From positions 73,435,452 to 73,499,451 of the forward strand of contig OZ018329.1 of NCBI GenBank assembly GCA_963969495.1: 64,000 nucleotides of DNA. Direction: 5' to 3'. Made by a program: the position numbers and the translations under genes. The notes beneath the pieces were generated by a model. It saw only the letters and a list, made by a program, of their open reading frames with translations, made no database searches and had not been told where the DNA came from. Each line of letters begins with the position of its first letter. Within the stretch, counting starts at the first letter, position 1. This document shows positions 10,303 to 21,574 of the stretch, piece after piece. Source of the stretch: Ceratothoa steindachneri. Lineage: Eukaryota; Arthropoda; Malacostraca; Isopoda; Cymothoidae.

Positions 10303-10767
10303 GATATGCACGATATGTGGTTTCAACAAGATGGGGCGACACCACACACAGCGAGAGAAACCATGGCAACACTAAGAGCAGCCTTTCCTGGTCAGATAAT
10401 TTCACGTTTAGGTGACGTTTCTTGGGCACCACGATCACTTGATTTTACCCCTCCAGATTTTTTCCTTTGGGGATACCTTAAAGAAAAGGTATACGAAAAT
10501 AAACCTAATAATCTTCAAGAATTAAAACAAAACATCATTGAAGAAATCGACAAAATCACTCGTGATGTTTTGGAAAATGTCATGGAAAATATGGTGCAAA
10601 GAATCCGCCTTTGTTTTAATAATAACGGAGAACATTTGAAGGACATTATATTTAAATAATAAAAATCCGAGATCTCCTCTTTCATTTTATATATCACCTA
10701 CTTTTATAAGTTAATTAGTTTTTGTGTTATTATTTTTATAAAATGTGAAGTAACTTTTGGGACACCC

Positions 10768-10770
<3 letters not shown>
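10303..10770 (+). pseudogene. mariner transposase, C-terminal half, with right terminal repeat
   Basis: The plus strand opens with MHDMWFQQDGATPHTARE (second catalytic Asp). It continues through SLDFTPPDFFLWGYLKEKVY (third catalytic region) to NNGEHLKDIIFK and a stop at 10660. The right TIR ends GGGACACCCGTA at 10770, running into a TA tract. It completes the half seen on the minus strand at 9881-10300, so the two halves meet head to head at about 10300. Confidence 0.85.

Positions 10771-10850
<80 letters not shown>
10769..10850. repeat. (TA)n microsatellite
   Basis: About 41 TA units directly after the mariner TIR. Mariner inserts at TA, so either the element landed in the tract or the tract grew from its TA duplication. 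Confidence 0.95.
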
Positions 10851-10854
<4 letters not shown>

Positions 10855-10898
10855 AAATCATTTGCAATAGCACAATAATAATTATGTGGTTAAGAAGG

Positions 10899-10911
10899 CA
10901 ATTTTTTGGCT
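10899..10911 (+). repeat. Target-site duplication, left copy
   Basis: CAATTTTTTGGCT, identical to 17606-17618, flanking the I-like retrotransposon. Confidence 0.85.
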
Positions 10912-11462
10912 CCCCGTAGGGGCGCGGCGATTTGCCATCCTGGCCGCCGTGTGCTGACGGGATCCAGCGCTCCGTCCGGTTTTAGCTTAGCCACTCATCC
11001 TTCCTTCAGATAGCCTGTATTTCTTCCCTACTTCGTCGCTTTTCATACAACCTCTCCCACAACTTTCAATGGTCAGCCTCTAATTTCACAGGGTAGATGC
11101 TGACCTTCTTCTCAAGCCAACCGTCCCGGATCTGGGCTGGGGGTGGGGGGGGGGGGGAGGGGACAATGTTCCCTAACCCCTGAGCTCCGGTTCGAGATGT
11201 TTTTTTTTTAACAACCTCCTTCTTCCTCACCCATACCTTCCTCACATCCCTTTTCCTCTCCTCTTCACATTCTATCCATTTTTACGCCGCGTCTAAGGTG
11301 GAGCCGCCATGCCGATGGACTGCCAGGCTACCAGGCGGGAGGGGTAGTTCCAAATGGCGGCACCTGGCTCTGCCAGGCCTGTAAGCACCTCTTGCAGTGC
11401 GGGCAACTGCGAGAGGTGATAAGCGGTTGCATCCTGTAATAAAAAGAGGGTCACCGTGCCCA

Positions 11463-13584
11463 ATGATGAGTCGAACAAAAAAAAAACCTTTAACTCCCCC
11501 TGTGGAATCGACGAAGCCGCTCTCGGGCAGCTCCACAGAAAAAATGGAGGTTTTCCCCCCTGTGCTTGCGCAGGGGACACTCCATATCTCTTCAACCGAA
11601 GAGGAGGCTTACTCCTCTCCCCCGCTTACGGGTGTAGAGGACTCCCCCTCACCCCCCTTCTCTGGAGGTGCTTTCGGGCACCTCCCTTTTACCAGCGGCA
11701 GTCCCCTCTGTTCTTTCCAAGGGGACTGCCAAGAAAGCCAGCAGGCAGCCCTTAGCCAGCCGCTCCACATCGAAGCGGCTCGGTAGGGCAAACCCCCTTA
11801 GGGGGGAGAGGGAAGCCAGGCCCCTTCGGTCGCTTCCCTCAAAAGACCTGCTGGCAAGAATATTGAACCTTGCCGGGGTCAAGGCCCATGCCTCCCCACA
11901 CAAGACTAGTGACGATACTGCAAACGGGACCTCCGATGTCTTGGGGGTGGATGGCCAACTGAAGGCCCCCGCCTGAGATAGACATGGTCGTTGAGGAAAC
12001 CCAGCTTCAGACGGTAGGACCTTTTATGGGGGGGAATCCGGGCTCGGCGCTAAGCACTGAACCCGAATCCGCCCCTATGCAAGGTCCTCCTCAAAGGGCT
12101 GTGGTTTCCGAAGCAGTACAAGGAGGGGAGGGATCTCCTCCAACCGGTGCCCCCACGACTACCAGGACCTTCTCCATTTCGGAGAATGACTTGGCTGAGG
12201 CCGGTCCATCTGGCCTGGGGGCTCCTTCCGGCGGAGGTGAGAAGCTGGTTCATTCCCCGCCCCCCTCTTCAAAAAAGAAAAAGAAAAAGACTAAAAAGAC
12301 AAAAAAGACTCGGGGCTCCTCTCCATCCGCGGGGGCTACGGGGACGGATGGGTCTGCTGCCACTTTGGCAAGCGACCAAGCCAAGATCGGCACATCCGGC
12401 CCCTCTTTATTCGCTCCACTGATGGCACCATGTTGGCCAAGGGCAACATGATCCATCAGAGGAGAAGATTAGCTAGTGCAATTGGTAGAGAGCCGAAGGT
12501 GACTCGTTTCTCGCACGGGTGCCTTCTGGCGAATGCGGCGAATCCCGCCGACGCGGCCAAGATAAGTGATCTTCGGACACTTCATGGCACCCCGGTAAGT
12601 GTGACGCCACACTCTACCATGAACTTTGTGAAAGGAGTAGTTAATGAGAGGGAACTCGTTGACTACTCCATTGAGGACATCACCCTAGAGCTGGCCGACC
12701 ATGGGGCGGTCAAGGTCGAACGTGTGATAAGAAAACAGGGAGGGGCCTCGAGATCCACCCCTACACTCTTCGTCACGTTCGACTGTAACAAGCTCCCTGA
12801 GTCGGTGCGTGCTGGTTGGTACTGCTACTGCGTGGAGGCATTCGTGCCACTGCCGCGGTGGTGCTATTACTGTCACCGCTTCGGCCATACGAATCGTTCT
12901 TGTAGACGTGCAAAGTCGGGGTCACCCTAAGTTCGTGTAAATTGCTTCAAGGCCGCACACGATAGTTCCAAATCGTGTGTGGCCAAGTGTGTCAATTGCG
13001 GAGAGCCACTCCCTGCTTCTTCGAAGCAATGTGGTGCATATCTCCTTGAGAAAGAAATCCTGGCCGTTCAGGCCCAGGATCGACTTACATTCAGCGAGGC
13101 TAAGGACTTGGTCCTGTCGCGCCCGGCTCTGCCTGGGACGTCATATGCCTCAATAGTTAGAAAGCCACGCTCTGCTCCTGGCCCATCCAGGCCAACGAGC
13201 ATGGTTGTTTCCGCGCCCATTCGGAGCCCTTTTGCGGGCTCTACTCAACCCGGGCACTCCCGTGGTAAAGCTGGCGGCAAAAAGGGTTCAAAACCAGCCC
13301 CGGCTAAAATCAGGGCTCCCTCCTCTTTCCCCAGCGTGACCGTTTCTCGTAAGGCAAAACGGCCACGCGCCTCCACAGAGTCGTTAGACTCACAGGAGGC
13401 AACACCCCTGAAGATGGTCGCTATGCCATCTTCCCGGGTTCCTAAAGCTGTTCCCCGAAAGGAGGACAGCAACAAAGGAGCTTCGGCTCCTTCGCCCACG
13501 CCCCGAGGTGGAGGGAGTGGCTCGGAGACGGTGGTTCCTCGAAAAGAGGGCCCCCCCGCCTCCGAAGCCGCAACGCCCGCCTAA
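11463..13584 (+). pseudogene. ORF1 (gag-like RNA-binding protein) of the I-like element
   Basis: The likely start is MMSRTKKKP at 11463. The protein is rich in Ser, Pro and Gly at first, has a lysine cluster (KKKKKKTKKTKKTRG, about 12270-12310), and then a conserved core with FVKGVVNERELVDYSIEDI. Three zinc-knuckle-like blocks follow: CYYCHRFGHTNRSC, CFKAAHDSSKSC and CVNCGEPLPASSKQC. After them comes FSEAKDLVLSRPALPG and SYASIVRK, typical after ORF1 knuckles in I and Jockey relatives. Frame changes near 11750, 11980 and 12420 and a stop at 12928 break it. It would bind element RNA. Confidence 0.8.
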
Positions 13585-13662
13585 GGTTTCGAGGCGGAAG
13601 GAGGAAAAGACTTGCATGGCGAGCCCAACCTCCCCCAATAAGTCCTCGAAGGCGACAGCGCT

Positions 13663-16600
13663 TTGTCTGGCCAACAGCGCCCGGGGTTCTGCCCCCGGGA
13701 AGCGTACGGCCATTCCCGTGAGGGTCTTCAGTTCGAGGAGGGCCCCCGCCTCTCCTCCGATCTAGGCTTAGAGGGCATATTCCTTCAATGGAATTGCCGT
13801 GGACTTCGGGCCAACTGGGAGGAGCTGCAGAGGCTCGTCTCGTCCCGTTCCCGTAAGTTATCTTTTTGCATTAGACAAAACTAGGCTCGTGCCCCCTGCC
13901 CACCCTCACGGGGTATAAGTGTGTTGCGACCCCACCACCGCGGGATGGCCAGGCTGGGGGGTGCGAGGTTTACACCCGGCATGATGTCTCCTTTCTTCCA
14001 TTCTCTTTAGATACCTCCTTTCAGGCAGTGGCTGTGCAGCTGCACCTGGATAGGAGGTATACTATCATTTCTGCGTACATTCCACCGTCAGCTGACTTCG
14101 ACGCGGGGGACTTTCGCAGCGTCGTGGCACGGTTGCCGAGGCCCTATCTCTTGCTTGGAGATCTGAACGGCAGGCATTCTCTCTGGGGAGATTACTCCAT
14201 GAATCCCAGGGGACAAGTCCTTGCCGATCTGATCGAAGAGCTTGAGATGGGTGTCCTAAACGTGGATGAGTTTACGCATCACTGCCCGAGAACCGCTTCA
14301 TTTTCTTGCCTTGACCTATCTCTGTGCTCTTCGGATGCACAGCCTGTTTTGATTGGGGGGTGGTCGATGACCTCCATGGTAGTGATCACTTTCCCATTCA
14401 AATATCATTTTCAGGGCAACTGCCGCCTGGGAGCCCACCTCAGTGGTGCTTGGCGCGGGCACAGGGGCCTGCATTTCAGGAAATGACTGAATTTTCTATC
14501 TCAGTCGAGGAGTTTAGGTCGGTAGATGAGGCCGTTGAGTTATTCTCTGGCAACCTCATCGCCGTGGGCCTGACTACTATTCCTAGGACGTCTGGCCGTT
14601 TTGCACGCCGACCACTCCCATGGTGGTCGGCCGAGTGTGAGTCGGCCCTCAAACAGAAGCGTTATGCCTACATGCGCTATAAGCGCCGCCCGAACGATTT
14701 CACTATAGGTGAATTTCGTCGGGCTAGGGCTAGGTTCCGGTATATTTCGAAGCACGCCCGTCGCTCTTCTTAGCGGGCATACGTGTCTTCACTTAACGGG
14801 AAGACCCCTTTAGCTGAGGTGTGGAAGCGAGTCAAAAGGATTCGGGGCAAGTTCTCGCAGGACCCCCCTCCCGTTCTCCAGGAGAATGGGACCGCAATCT
14901 CGGACCCCGCGTCCGTAGCGGAATCCTTTGCGACCGCTTTTTCTGCATTCTCTAGCCGTGATGCTGCTCCGCCAGCATTCAATGCACGTCGTGATGTCGC
15001 GGAAGGCCACCGGCTGGACTTTACCTCCAGAGGCGGAGAACCCTTTAACGACAAGTTCACTGTGAGTAAGTTGCGCTCCGCTCTCGCTTCGTGCGCGGAC
15101 ACCGCCCATGGTCCGGACGATGTCCCGTACGCCATGCTTCGACACCTGGGTGAGCGAGGCATGGCCTTTCTGTTAGATTTGTTCAACAGGATCTGGGTGG
15201 AGGGTCTTCTCCCAGACCCCTGGCGAATCGATACTGTGCTCGCCTTTCGCAAACCGGGGAGAGATCACTCTACTCCGACTGGTTTCAGCCCAATCTCGCT
15301 AACCTTTTGCGTGTGCAAGTTGATGGAGAAATTGGTAAATGTTAGATTAGCCTTGTTCCTGGACAGCGGACGCCATCTGTCTTCTGCACAGTGCGGCTTC
15401 CGCAAGTTCCACTAGACGTCGGATGCTCTGCTCTACGCCACGGTGTTTTTCGATCTGGAGAAGGCCTATGATACCGCATGGCGATACGGTATCATAGAGA
15501 CTCTCCACACGATGGGGGCGAGGGGACGCCTCCCAATGTTTATTTCTGAATTTTTGCGAGATCGTCGATTCCGCGTACGGGTGGGGGGAGCCCTCTCCGG
15601 CCCAAAGGAGCAGGAAGAGGGTGTCCCGCAGGGAAGTGTCCTCATTGTCACACTATTTGCCATGAGCATTAACGGCATCACCTCGGTGCTACCGGAAAAT
15701 GTTCTCGCTACGCTCTACGTCGACGACCTGTCAATCTCTTTTGGCGCGGCCCAGATGCCAACTCTGGAGCGTCGACTCCAACAGGCATTGAACCGCGTCT
15801 CTCACTATGCCGAAGCGCACAGGTTTCGGTTTTCTTCTGCCGCCATCCACGGCTTTCACCCGACCCAGATTTGTTTCTTAATGAGGTGCGCCTTTTGTGG
15901 TGGAATCGCACTGCTTCCTCGGTGTTGTATTCGACCGACGCCTCACCTGGGAGGCTCATATTCGCAGCCTGAGGGGCTCTTTTACCCGCTCCATGGACAT
16001 TCTCCGTTCCGTGACGTTCAGCGCTTGGGGGCACTGATAGGGCTACTGCCCTACTTTTTTACGATCCTTTTTTCGTTCGAAGCTCGACTACGGATGCGAG
16101 TTTTATGCATCCGCAGCCGAGCGTTTATTACGGAAGGTGGATTCAATCCACCACACCGGCCTTCGCCTTGCGACCGGTGCCTTCCGCACTTCCCCCATTG
16201 AGAGTCTGTTGGTCAATGCTGAGGAGATGCCACTCGCTCTGCACCGCGTGCAGTGCATCACTTGACTGTACGCGCGAGCCGGGTGCCTCCCTCAGTCGCC
16301 AACAGCTCTCACTGTATCCGCAATTGATATCGATGGTGCCTATGCCGCCGAGAGACGCTTGGCATACCCTAATCCCTTTGGGTTTAGGGCCAGGAAACAC
16401 CTTCGAGAGCTAGATTTAGCTCTCGGACTGGTGGCACCCCTGGTTCTGCCCAGAACGCCACCCTGGAGGGTACCAAACTTAGCTATTTGTCGCCACGCCT
16501 CTACTCCCAAAGCTTGTACGGCACCGGGAGTATTGCGTTCAACCTTTCTGGAGCACACCTCGTGACACGCTGGAACCGTGCCAGTGTATACGGATGGCTC

Positions 16601-17369
16601 CAAAGTCCCAAGAGGGGGTCGGCTTCCATGCTGTATCCCCTCTGTTCGAAGTCAGCGAGGCTGTATCAGGCGCTGCGTCTGTCTTCACGGCCGAGCTGGT
16701 GGCAATACACCACTCGGTACGGAAGATTACGCGACGTGCCCGGTTCGGAGCCTTGATTGTGATCTATAGCGACTCACAAAGCGCCCTGAGTGCTCTCGGG
16801 GCATTGGAATCTCCGCATCCGCTGGTTCGCGATATCCCTAACGCCACGGTTTTGGCGAGCCGGGCAGATGTCGAGATTATCTTCTGCTGGGTTCCTGGAC
16901 ATGTAGGAATTGCGGGCAATGAGGGCACCAAAGAGTCCGCGAGGAATCTGCGACTGGTCCAGCGTTTCGCTCTTCCTCACACCGACTACATGGCAGGAAT
17001 ATGGGCAGCTTTTCGGACTGCTTGGCAAAGAAGATGGGAGACGGTGGAAGGGAACTTAAAGTTGCGTGCCATTGCGCCGTGACTGTCACTTTCTGTCGTT
17101 TCCGAATCGGACACACTCGTGAGACGCATCGCTATTTGATGGAGCGCTCGCCTGTGCACTATTGCGACGACTGCGTCGTCCCCCAGACTGTTCGGCACCT
17201 TTTTGTCGAATGTCTCAGTCTGGGTGATCTTCACGCACGTTACCTGTCCCGGTACCGGGATGAAGAGGGTCGCTACCGCCCTTCCCTTGTACTCGGGACG
17301 AGTGCGTGCACCATGACTGGTGGACTTGTTGACTTTTGGGGGGAGGCCGGCTTTCTCCCTTGTATTTAA
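13663..17369 (+). pseudogene. ORF2 (endonuclease-RT-RNase H) of the I-like element
   Basis: The start is uncertain; 13663 is the nearest ATG upstream of LQWNCRGLRANWEEL (endonuclease start). The endonuclease also shows YIPPSADFD, LLGDLNGRHSLWG and the SDHFPI block, frame-shifted near 14370. RT follows from about 14783: GPDDVPYAMLRHLGE, then FFDLEKAYDTAW (15450), GVPQGSVL and the catalytic LYVDDLSIS (15716). The segment between 15413 and 15443 has a stop and appears to lack about 20 residues. RNase H (16575-17040) keeps VYTDGSK, FTAELVAIHHS, IYSDSQSALSAL and WVPGHVGIAGNE. The tail has a finger with CDDCVVPQTVRHLFVEC. Several frameshifts make it non-functional. Confidence 0.85.
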
Positions 17370-17605
17370 CTTGTTTTTTTGTTATTGTTGTTTTTTTTTT
17401 GTTTTTTTTGTAGGTCGCAGGCTCCTGGACTTGGGGGAGGGGGACCTCCCCCCACCCCAGGAGCTTGCTCCCTGATTGTTATCCTCTTTTTATTGTTGTT
17501 TCTGTTATTTTTTTATTTTAGAGTAGCCTAGAACTGGGCTGTTTGTTTGCGGCGACTTATGCTCTAGTAGGAAGTCGCCAGATAGCCCCTTGAAAAATAC
17601 AACAA

Positions 17606-17618
17606 CAATTTTTTGGCT
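17606..17618 (+). repeat. Target-site duplication, right copy
   Basis: CAATTTTTTGGCT, identical to 10899-10911, directly after the ACAACAACAA tail. Confidence 0.85.
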
Positions 17619-17650
17619 ACCAGCTCTTCATCGAATACCTTGGAAGGATA

Positions 17651-17755
17651 TCTTATAGCAATGCCCTCTAGGGCATTCCTATAATGGCAAGACTACCATG
17701 GAATTTTATTATATTAAAATGTTCTCCAATCAAATGATCAGGATGATTTAATCGG

Positions 17756-17845
<90 letters not shown>

Positions 17846-18710
17846 TCAAATTGTAACCCATCTCACCATAAACGCGAAAACAATTTTACTTTCATAATAT
17901 ATTCCAAAAAAATCTCTCTACTAAAAGATTTTCCCTTACACCAACACACACAAACGAACGCACACCTTTAGCTGCCCGCTTTGAAGCAGTCACTCACTCA
18001 CTCGTGCGCTTCTTTACTTCGAATCAAGGTCAGTTATAATCCTCTCACACTTATTCTCTCTAAACTGCCATACGAGAGTAGGTCCTAACTCTGGTTAGTT
18101 CTCTCACTGCCTCTTCCAATTCATAGTCCATCATAGTTATCATACCTTACCTTACCTTACCTTACCTTACCTTTCTTTAGTTATTTCTCCTTACCTTATC
18201 TGACTTTACATTTTACTCCATACTTTTCACTACTTTTATACATTTCATACGTTACGTAATATTTCACTGCCTTCCTCACAAGTCAACATACTATCCTACA
18301 CCTGCCATCCTCTTTACAAGTCAATTATACCTATAATACTATCCAATAATCTCATCCTTCAATACCATCTGTAATCCATATTTCAATTATATTTACGTTG
18401 TATTCCTTAACAATTCTAAATTAATTATCTCATTCATTCGTATAATTGTAATTACCTCTCACTTGTTTTTTCCTAATTCAATTCTCTCATTGTGCATTTG
18501 TTGATTTTATAGATATATATTTTGTTTATCATCCGTTTTCTTATAACCCTCGCCGTCGAAGTTTCCCAAATTCCGTTCACGTCAGTCGTTAGGCCTAAAT
18601 ATTAGCAGACAAATATTCCATCCAATTCAACAAATTTATGGCAATGGTTTTCAAATAGCTACCTAGGCTGATTTATTAACTAAAATCAATCACACTAATA
18701 ACCAATACCA
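17651..18710 (+). repeat. 5' LTR of Gypsy copy 2
   Basis: It starts TCTTATAGCAATGCCC (the first G of TG changed to C relative to the 3' LTR) and ends ACCAATACCA. Inside are a (TA)n tract at about 17757-17836 and a CCTTA pentamer run (18145-18172). The two LTRs differ by several substitutions and by loss of sequence around the pentamer run, so the insertion is not recent. Confidence 0.85.
17757..17836. repeat. (TA)n microsatellite in 5' LTR
   Basis: About 40 TA units, at the same LTR position as in the two other copies. Confidence 0.95.
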
Positions 18711-18715
18711 TAAAA

Positions 18716-18733
18716 TGGTGACCAAAATTTAAT
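18716..18733 (+). other. Primer-binding region of Gypsy copy 2
   Basis: TGGTGACCAAAATTTAAT begins five bases after the LTR end. The TGG start, complementary to a tRNA CCA end, and the place are right for a primer-binding site. The tRNA is not assigned: the other copy reads TGATGCCCAAAG, so both have drifted. Confidence 0.55.
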
Positions 18734-19091
18734 AATCTCCCGTCAATCAATAAACTTCAAACGTTAAATTAATTTATCGAACTCCGCGCGTCAATTCCCT
18801 GCTATCCTCGTTAGAACAGCATTGTGATTCACGTGTTTATTTTTATTATCACGTGTTATCTTTAGCATCCTTCTTCCAAAAGTCATAATTCATATCATTT
18901 TAATTTAATACTATCATATACATAACGAGTGAACAATTTCCTTTATTTCTCATAATTATTGCACATTTCTTCACATTCCTGTGCTCGTGAATAATTTCCA
19001 CACACACACAAACGTCCACACAATGACAGCTACTTCACTCACGTCAACACATTCATTCAACCAGCAAAAGTACACATAAAACATTGTAACT

Positions 19092-20020
19092 ATGATGGAA
19101 CAACCACAACAAATAAGGACATATGTTAGCGGCCAACCCTATCATCATAACCAACCGACTGCCTCGAATCCCCAGTCCACGCACAGGCAGCCATATGCGT
19201 GCCTCTCGCTTTCCGTATATGATCCTGCAAAGCTAATTGCATGGTTGGGAGTCTCGTTCCTTCTCCTCAAACCTCAGAGCATCACCGGATAAGCGAAATT
19301 TGCAGCAATTATTCAGCGTTTGCCCATAAGTATCTATATATACAATTAAGGGAAGTTCCAAATAACGGGGAACAGGCTGGCGTTCTGGACCGACTGAAGG
19401 AGGCTTTCCTCAGCAAATATGTCAGGTCCCAAATAGATGACCTGAGAGAGCTCTTGAGCACTCAGAAAAAGGGAGATAAGAGTCCCACTTCATTCCTAAC
19501 GCATCTGAAGGACCTTATCAGAATAAAAAGTGCTCAAACTGAACTTTTTAGCCCTCTTCTCACTGAGATTTTCATGAGAGGAGTCCCAGAAGGAATCAGG
19601 CCATTGATCCTAGACTCGAGCCCCACGAGCATTGATGAGATTGCTATAGCCGCAGACAAATTATACAAGAGCCCTTATTTGAATTAGGGCAACGGCCAAA
19701 CTCACAGCCCATTTAACAATAATCTATCAATTTCTCAGGTTCAGGAAACGGCTAGCAACGACGACCGGTCGGAGCGTTCAAGGGTTCCATCTTCTCTATC
19801 AAGGGACCTTGAAGCTTCAATATGGAGGATAGAAGCCGAAATCCAACGGCTAAATCTGCAGTAGGAATCACAGAGCGAGCACGGGCACGGGTTTGGCGAT
19901 CGGAGACGAAGGTCCCGCTCTGGTTCCCATACGAGAAACCAACGAGAGCATCCCATTGCAAAAGCTGAGAGGCAGCAAAATTTTTAACTTCATTCTTCCG
20001 CATATTCTTATAACCTTACA
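19092..20020 (+). pseudogene. gag of Gypsy copy 2
   Basis: It starts MMEQPQQIRTY at 19092. After a frame change near 19240 it reads LKEAFLSKYVRSQIDDLREL, MRGVPEGIRPLIL, ADKLYKSPYLN and, past a stop, RVPSSLSRDLEAS and GHGFGDRRRRSRSGS. It matches copy 1. The linker to the zinc knuckle is cut at 20025 by the solo LTR. The zinc knuckle reappears at about 21582-21636 after the insert (CWYHQRYGHN-like). Confidence 0.75.
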
Positions 20021-20896
20021 CACTGTCGTAGAATGACCCTTGGTTTTGATCACTATACTCTTTGACACCCTTTTAGTATCGGTATGCTTTAAGGGGCGTG
20101 AGTTACTTCTATGATGAAGTAGGCTTTGTTTTAAGAGTGTTAATTCAGTGGTTTAGTTCTTAAGGAAGAGCTATTTTTAAACACATAAGGATAAGAGGAA
20201 ACACCAGAATCTACCAAAATAAACATATATTTTAAATTAAACACTTAAATATTACAAACCAACAGTTAACACATTTCTATCTTTGGCATCAAAGATCTTT
20301 CAATGACAAAAAATAAACAAATAGGCTTCCCGTAAACATACCAATTGCCGATTAGTATTTTTTTTTATCGCGACTCTATTTGATTAGCGTTAAACATTAA
20401 ATTAACGTACTCTCGTCTACAAACACATATGACCTAGGTTCAAGAACAAGGGTTTCTACTCTCCTTTAAAACTTGGGACGTGCTAAACTTCTACTATCGC
20501 AATAGAGATATAAATGTTATTTTTAACTTACAGGTAGGTATTAGGGATTGCCGGATGTCGCTGGAGGACTTATCTCTCGCTTTGCAGTGTTGTGGCCGCT
20601 GGTTGAATTTTCGTGGATGGATTGCTTGTCGCCTGTGACGGGGGCTGATTCTTCAACGTAATTAAAGAACGGGAGCTCGTTGGGGCTGGGTTCTTCTCCT
20701 CTCACTTTTACGGAGCTTGAGATGTGAGAGTCGCTCGAGTGTGAGCGGCTTTGCTTTTCTTCAGTCGGACTTCTTTGCAGGCTGAAAAGGCTTATTCGGT
20801 ATGGCACCGATATAAAGCTTGACTATTTAGGTTAATACGGCCCTGAAAGGGGAGATCGATTTTCTCAATCTGATCCTATCGTTTTTCACGGAAATA

Positions 20897-21095
20897 GTCT
20901 TGTATGGCTGAAGGATCGATCTTCACGAACTAACCCTTCTTCTGGCGTATCGACTTCTAATCTTCTTGTCTGGCTGAAAGATCGATCTTCACGAACTAAT
21001 CTTTCTTCTGGCGAATCGAATTCTAATCTTCTTGTCTGGCTGAAAGATCGATCTTCACGAACTAATCCTCCTCTGGCGTATCGACTTCTGATAAT
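20897..21095 (-). repeat. 66 bp tandem repeat, three copies, just downstream of the LTR TATA box
   Basis: Units share GGCTGAAAGATCGATCTTC and ACGAACTAATC. The solo LTR at 3530 has only one unit in this place (around 4028-4095, AAGATCGATCCTTCAGCC in reverse form), so the array grew in this copy. It lies about 30 bases downstream of the TATA box in the transcribed direction. Confidence 0.85.
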
Positions 21096-21119
21096 CCTTT
21101 TGTCTTTCTTTGCGGGGCT

Positions 21120-21127
21120 TATTTATA
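21120..21127 (-). promoter_or_regulatory. TATA box of inverted solo LTR A
   Basis: Minus-strand TATAAATA followed by AGCCCCGC, same as at 3998. Confidence 0.65.
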
Positions 21128-21574
21128 GGCGGATTGCCGCCCCATCTAAAGGGGGAAGTGACCAGGCCACAGAGGCAAAGGGGGGGGGGGCGAATGGTGA
21201 GTTAGCATCTGGGAAGAGCGAGAATTCCTGAGGTGGCACTGGGGTGCCCAAGTCAGCTCGCAAATAAGAGGCTCGCAACCGCACTGCTACTTGGCGTGCC
21301 TTCTGACTCGCACCGCTTTTTTTTCCATAACCACGGGTTTATGGGTCTCGTAGGTAATTGGATCGTTAGAGCGTCGTTTAAGGACCTTAGGTGGTCGCCT
21401 TAAAACAGATGTTAGCTCCAACTGCCCACAGCGGCGGGGATCTCTCACATGGTAAGCAGCTTCGCCGGCTACCTTTCCCACGCTTCTCCTCATGAGGTGG
21501 GGGGGGGGGGGGCTTTAATGTACCTATACTCCTGCAGGATGCTTAAGGTAGCCATTTCTCTACACACACCATCA

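Larger units (their letters stand above)
10912..17605 (+). mobile_element. Full-length I-superfamily non-LTR retrotransposon (6.7 kb)
   Basis: An identical 13 bp direct repeat bounds the element. It is GC-rich compared with its surroundings, starts CCCCGTAGGGGCGCGGCG and ends with an ACAACAACAA-type tail. Order: 5' UTR (to about 11460), ORF1 with zinc knuckles, ORF2 with endonuclease, RT, RNase H and a CCHC-like finger, and a 3' UTR with G/T-rich tract. RNase H plus a YVDD box places it near the I/Nimb/Ingi group rather than CR1 or Jockey, whose box is FADD. Frameshifts and stops in both ORFs show it is inactive, but the perfect duplication suggests a fairly recent insertion. Confidence 0.85.
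20026..21564 (-). repeat. Solo LTR, family A, inserted in Gypsy gag-pol, 5 bp TSD
   Basis: The ends are TG (20026) and CA (21564). Flanks are CACAC (20021-20025) and CACAC (21565-21569), a perfect 5 bp duplication. Joining the flanks gives the order found uninterrupted in copy 1, which has the related site CCACACCAACAGG, so the insertion point is confirmed by an empty site within the window. The TATA box on the minus strand (21127-21120) gives the direction. Confidence 0.9.

Noticed and set aside
12250..12330. Lysine-run region of ORF1 as a nuclear-localisation-bearing host protein
   Set aside because: It is inside the I-like element, collinear with ORF1 and flanked by its knuckles and the target duplication.
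18145..18172. CCTTA pentamers as interstitial telomere repeat
   Set aside because: Arthropod telomere repeat is TTAGG (CCTAA on the other strand); CCTTA differs, and the run belongs to the LTR.
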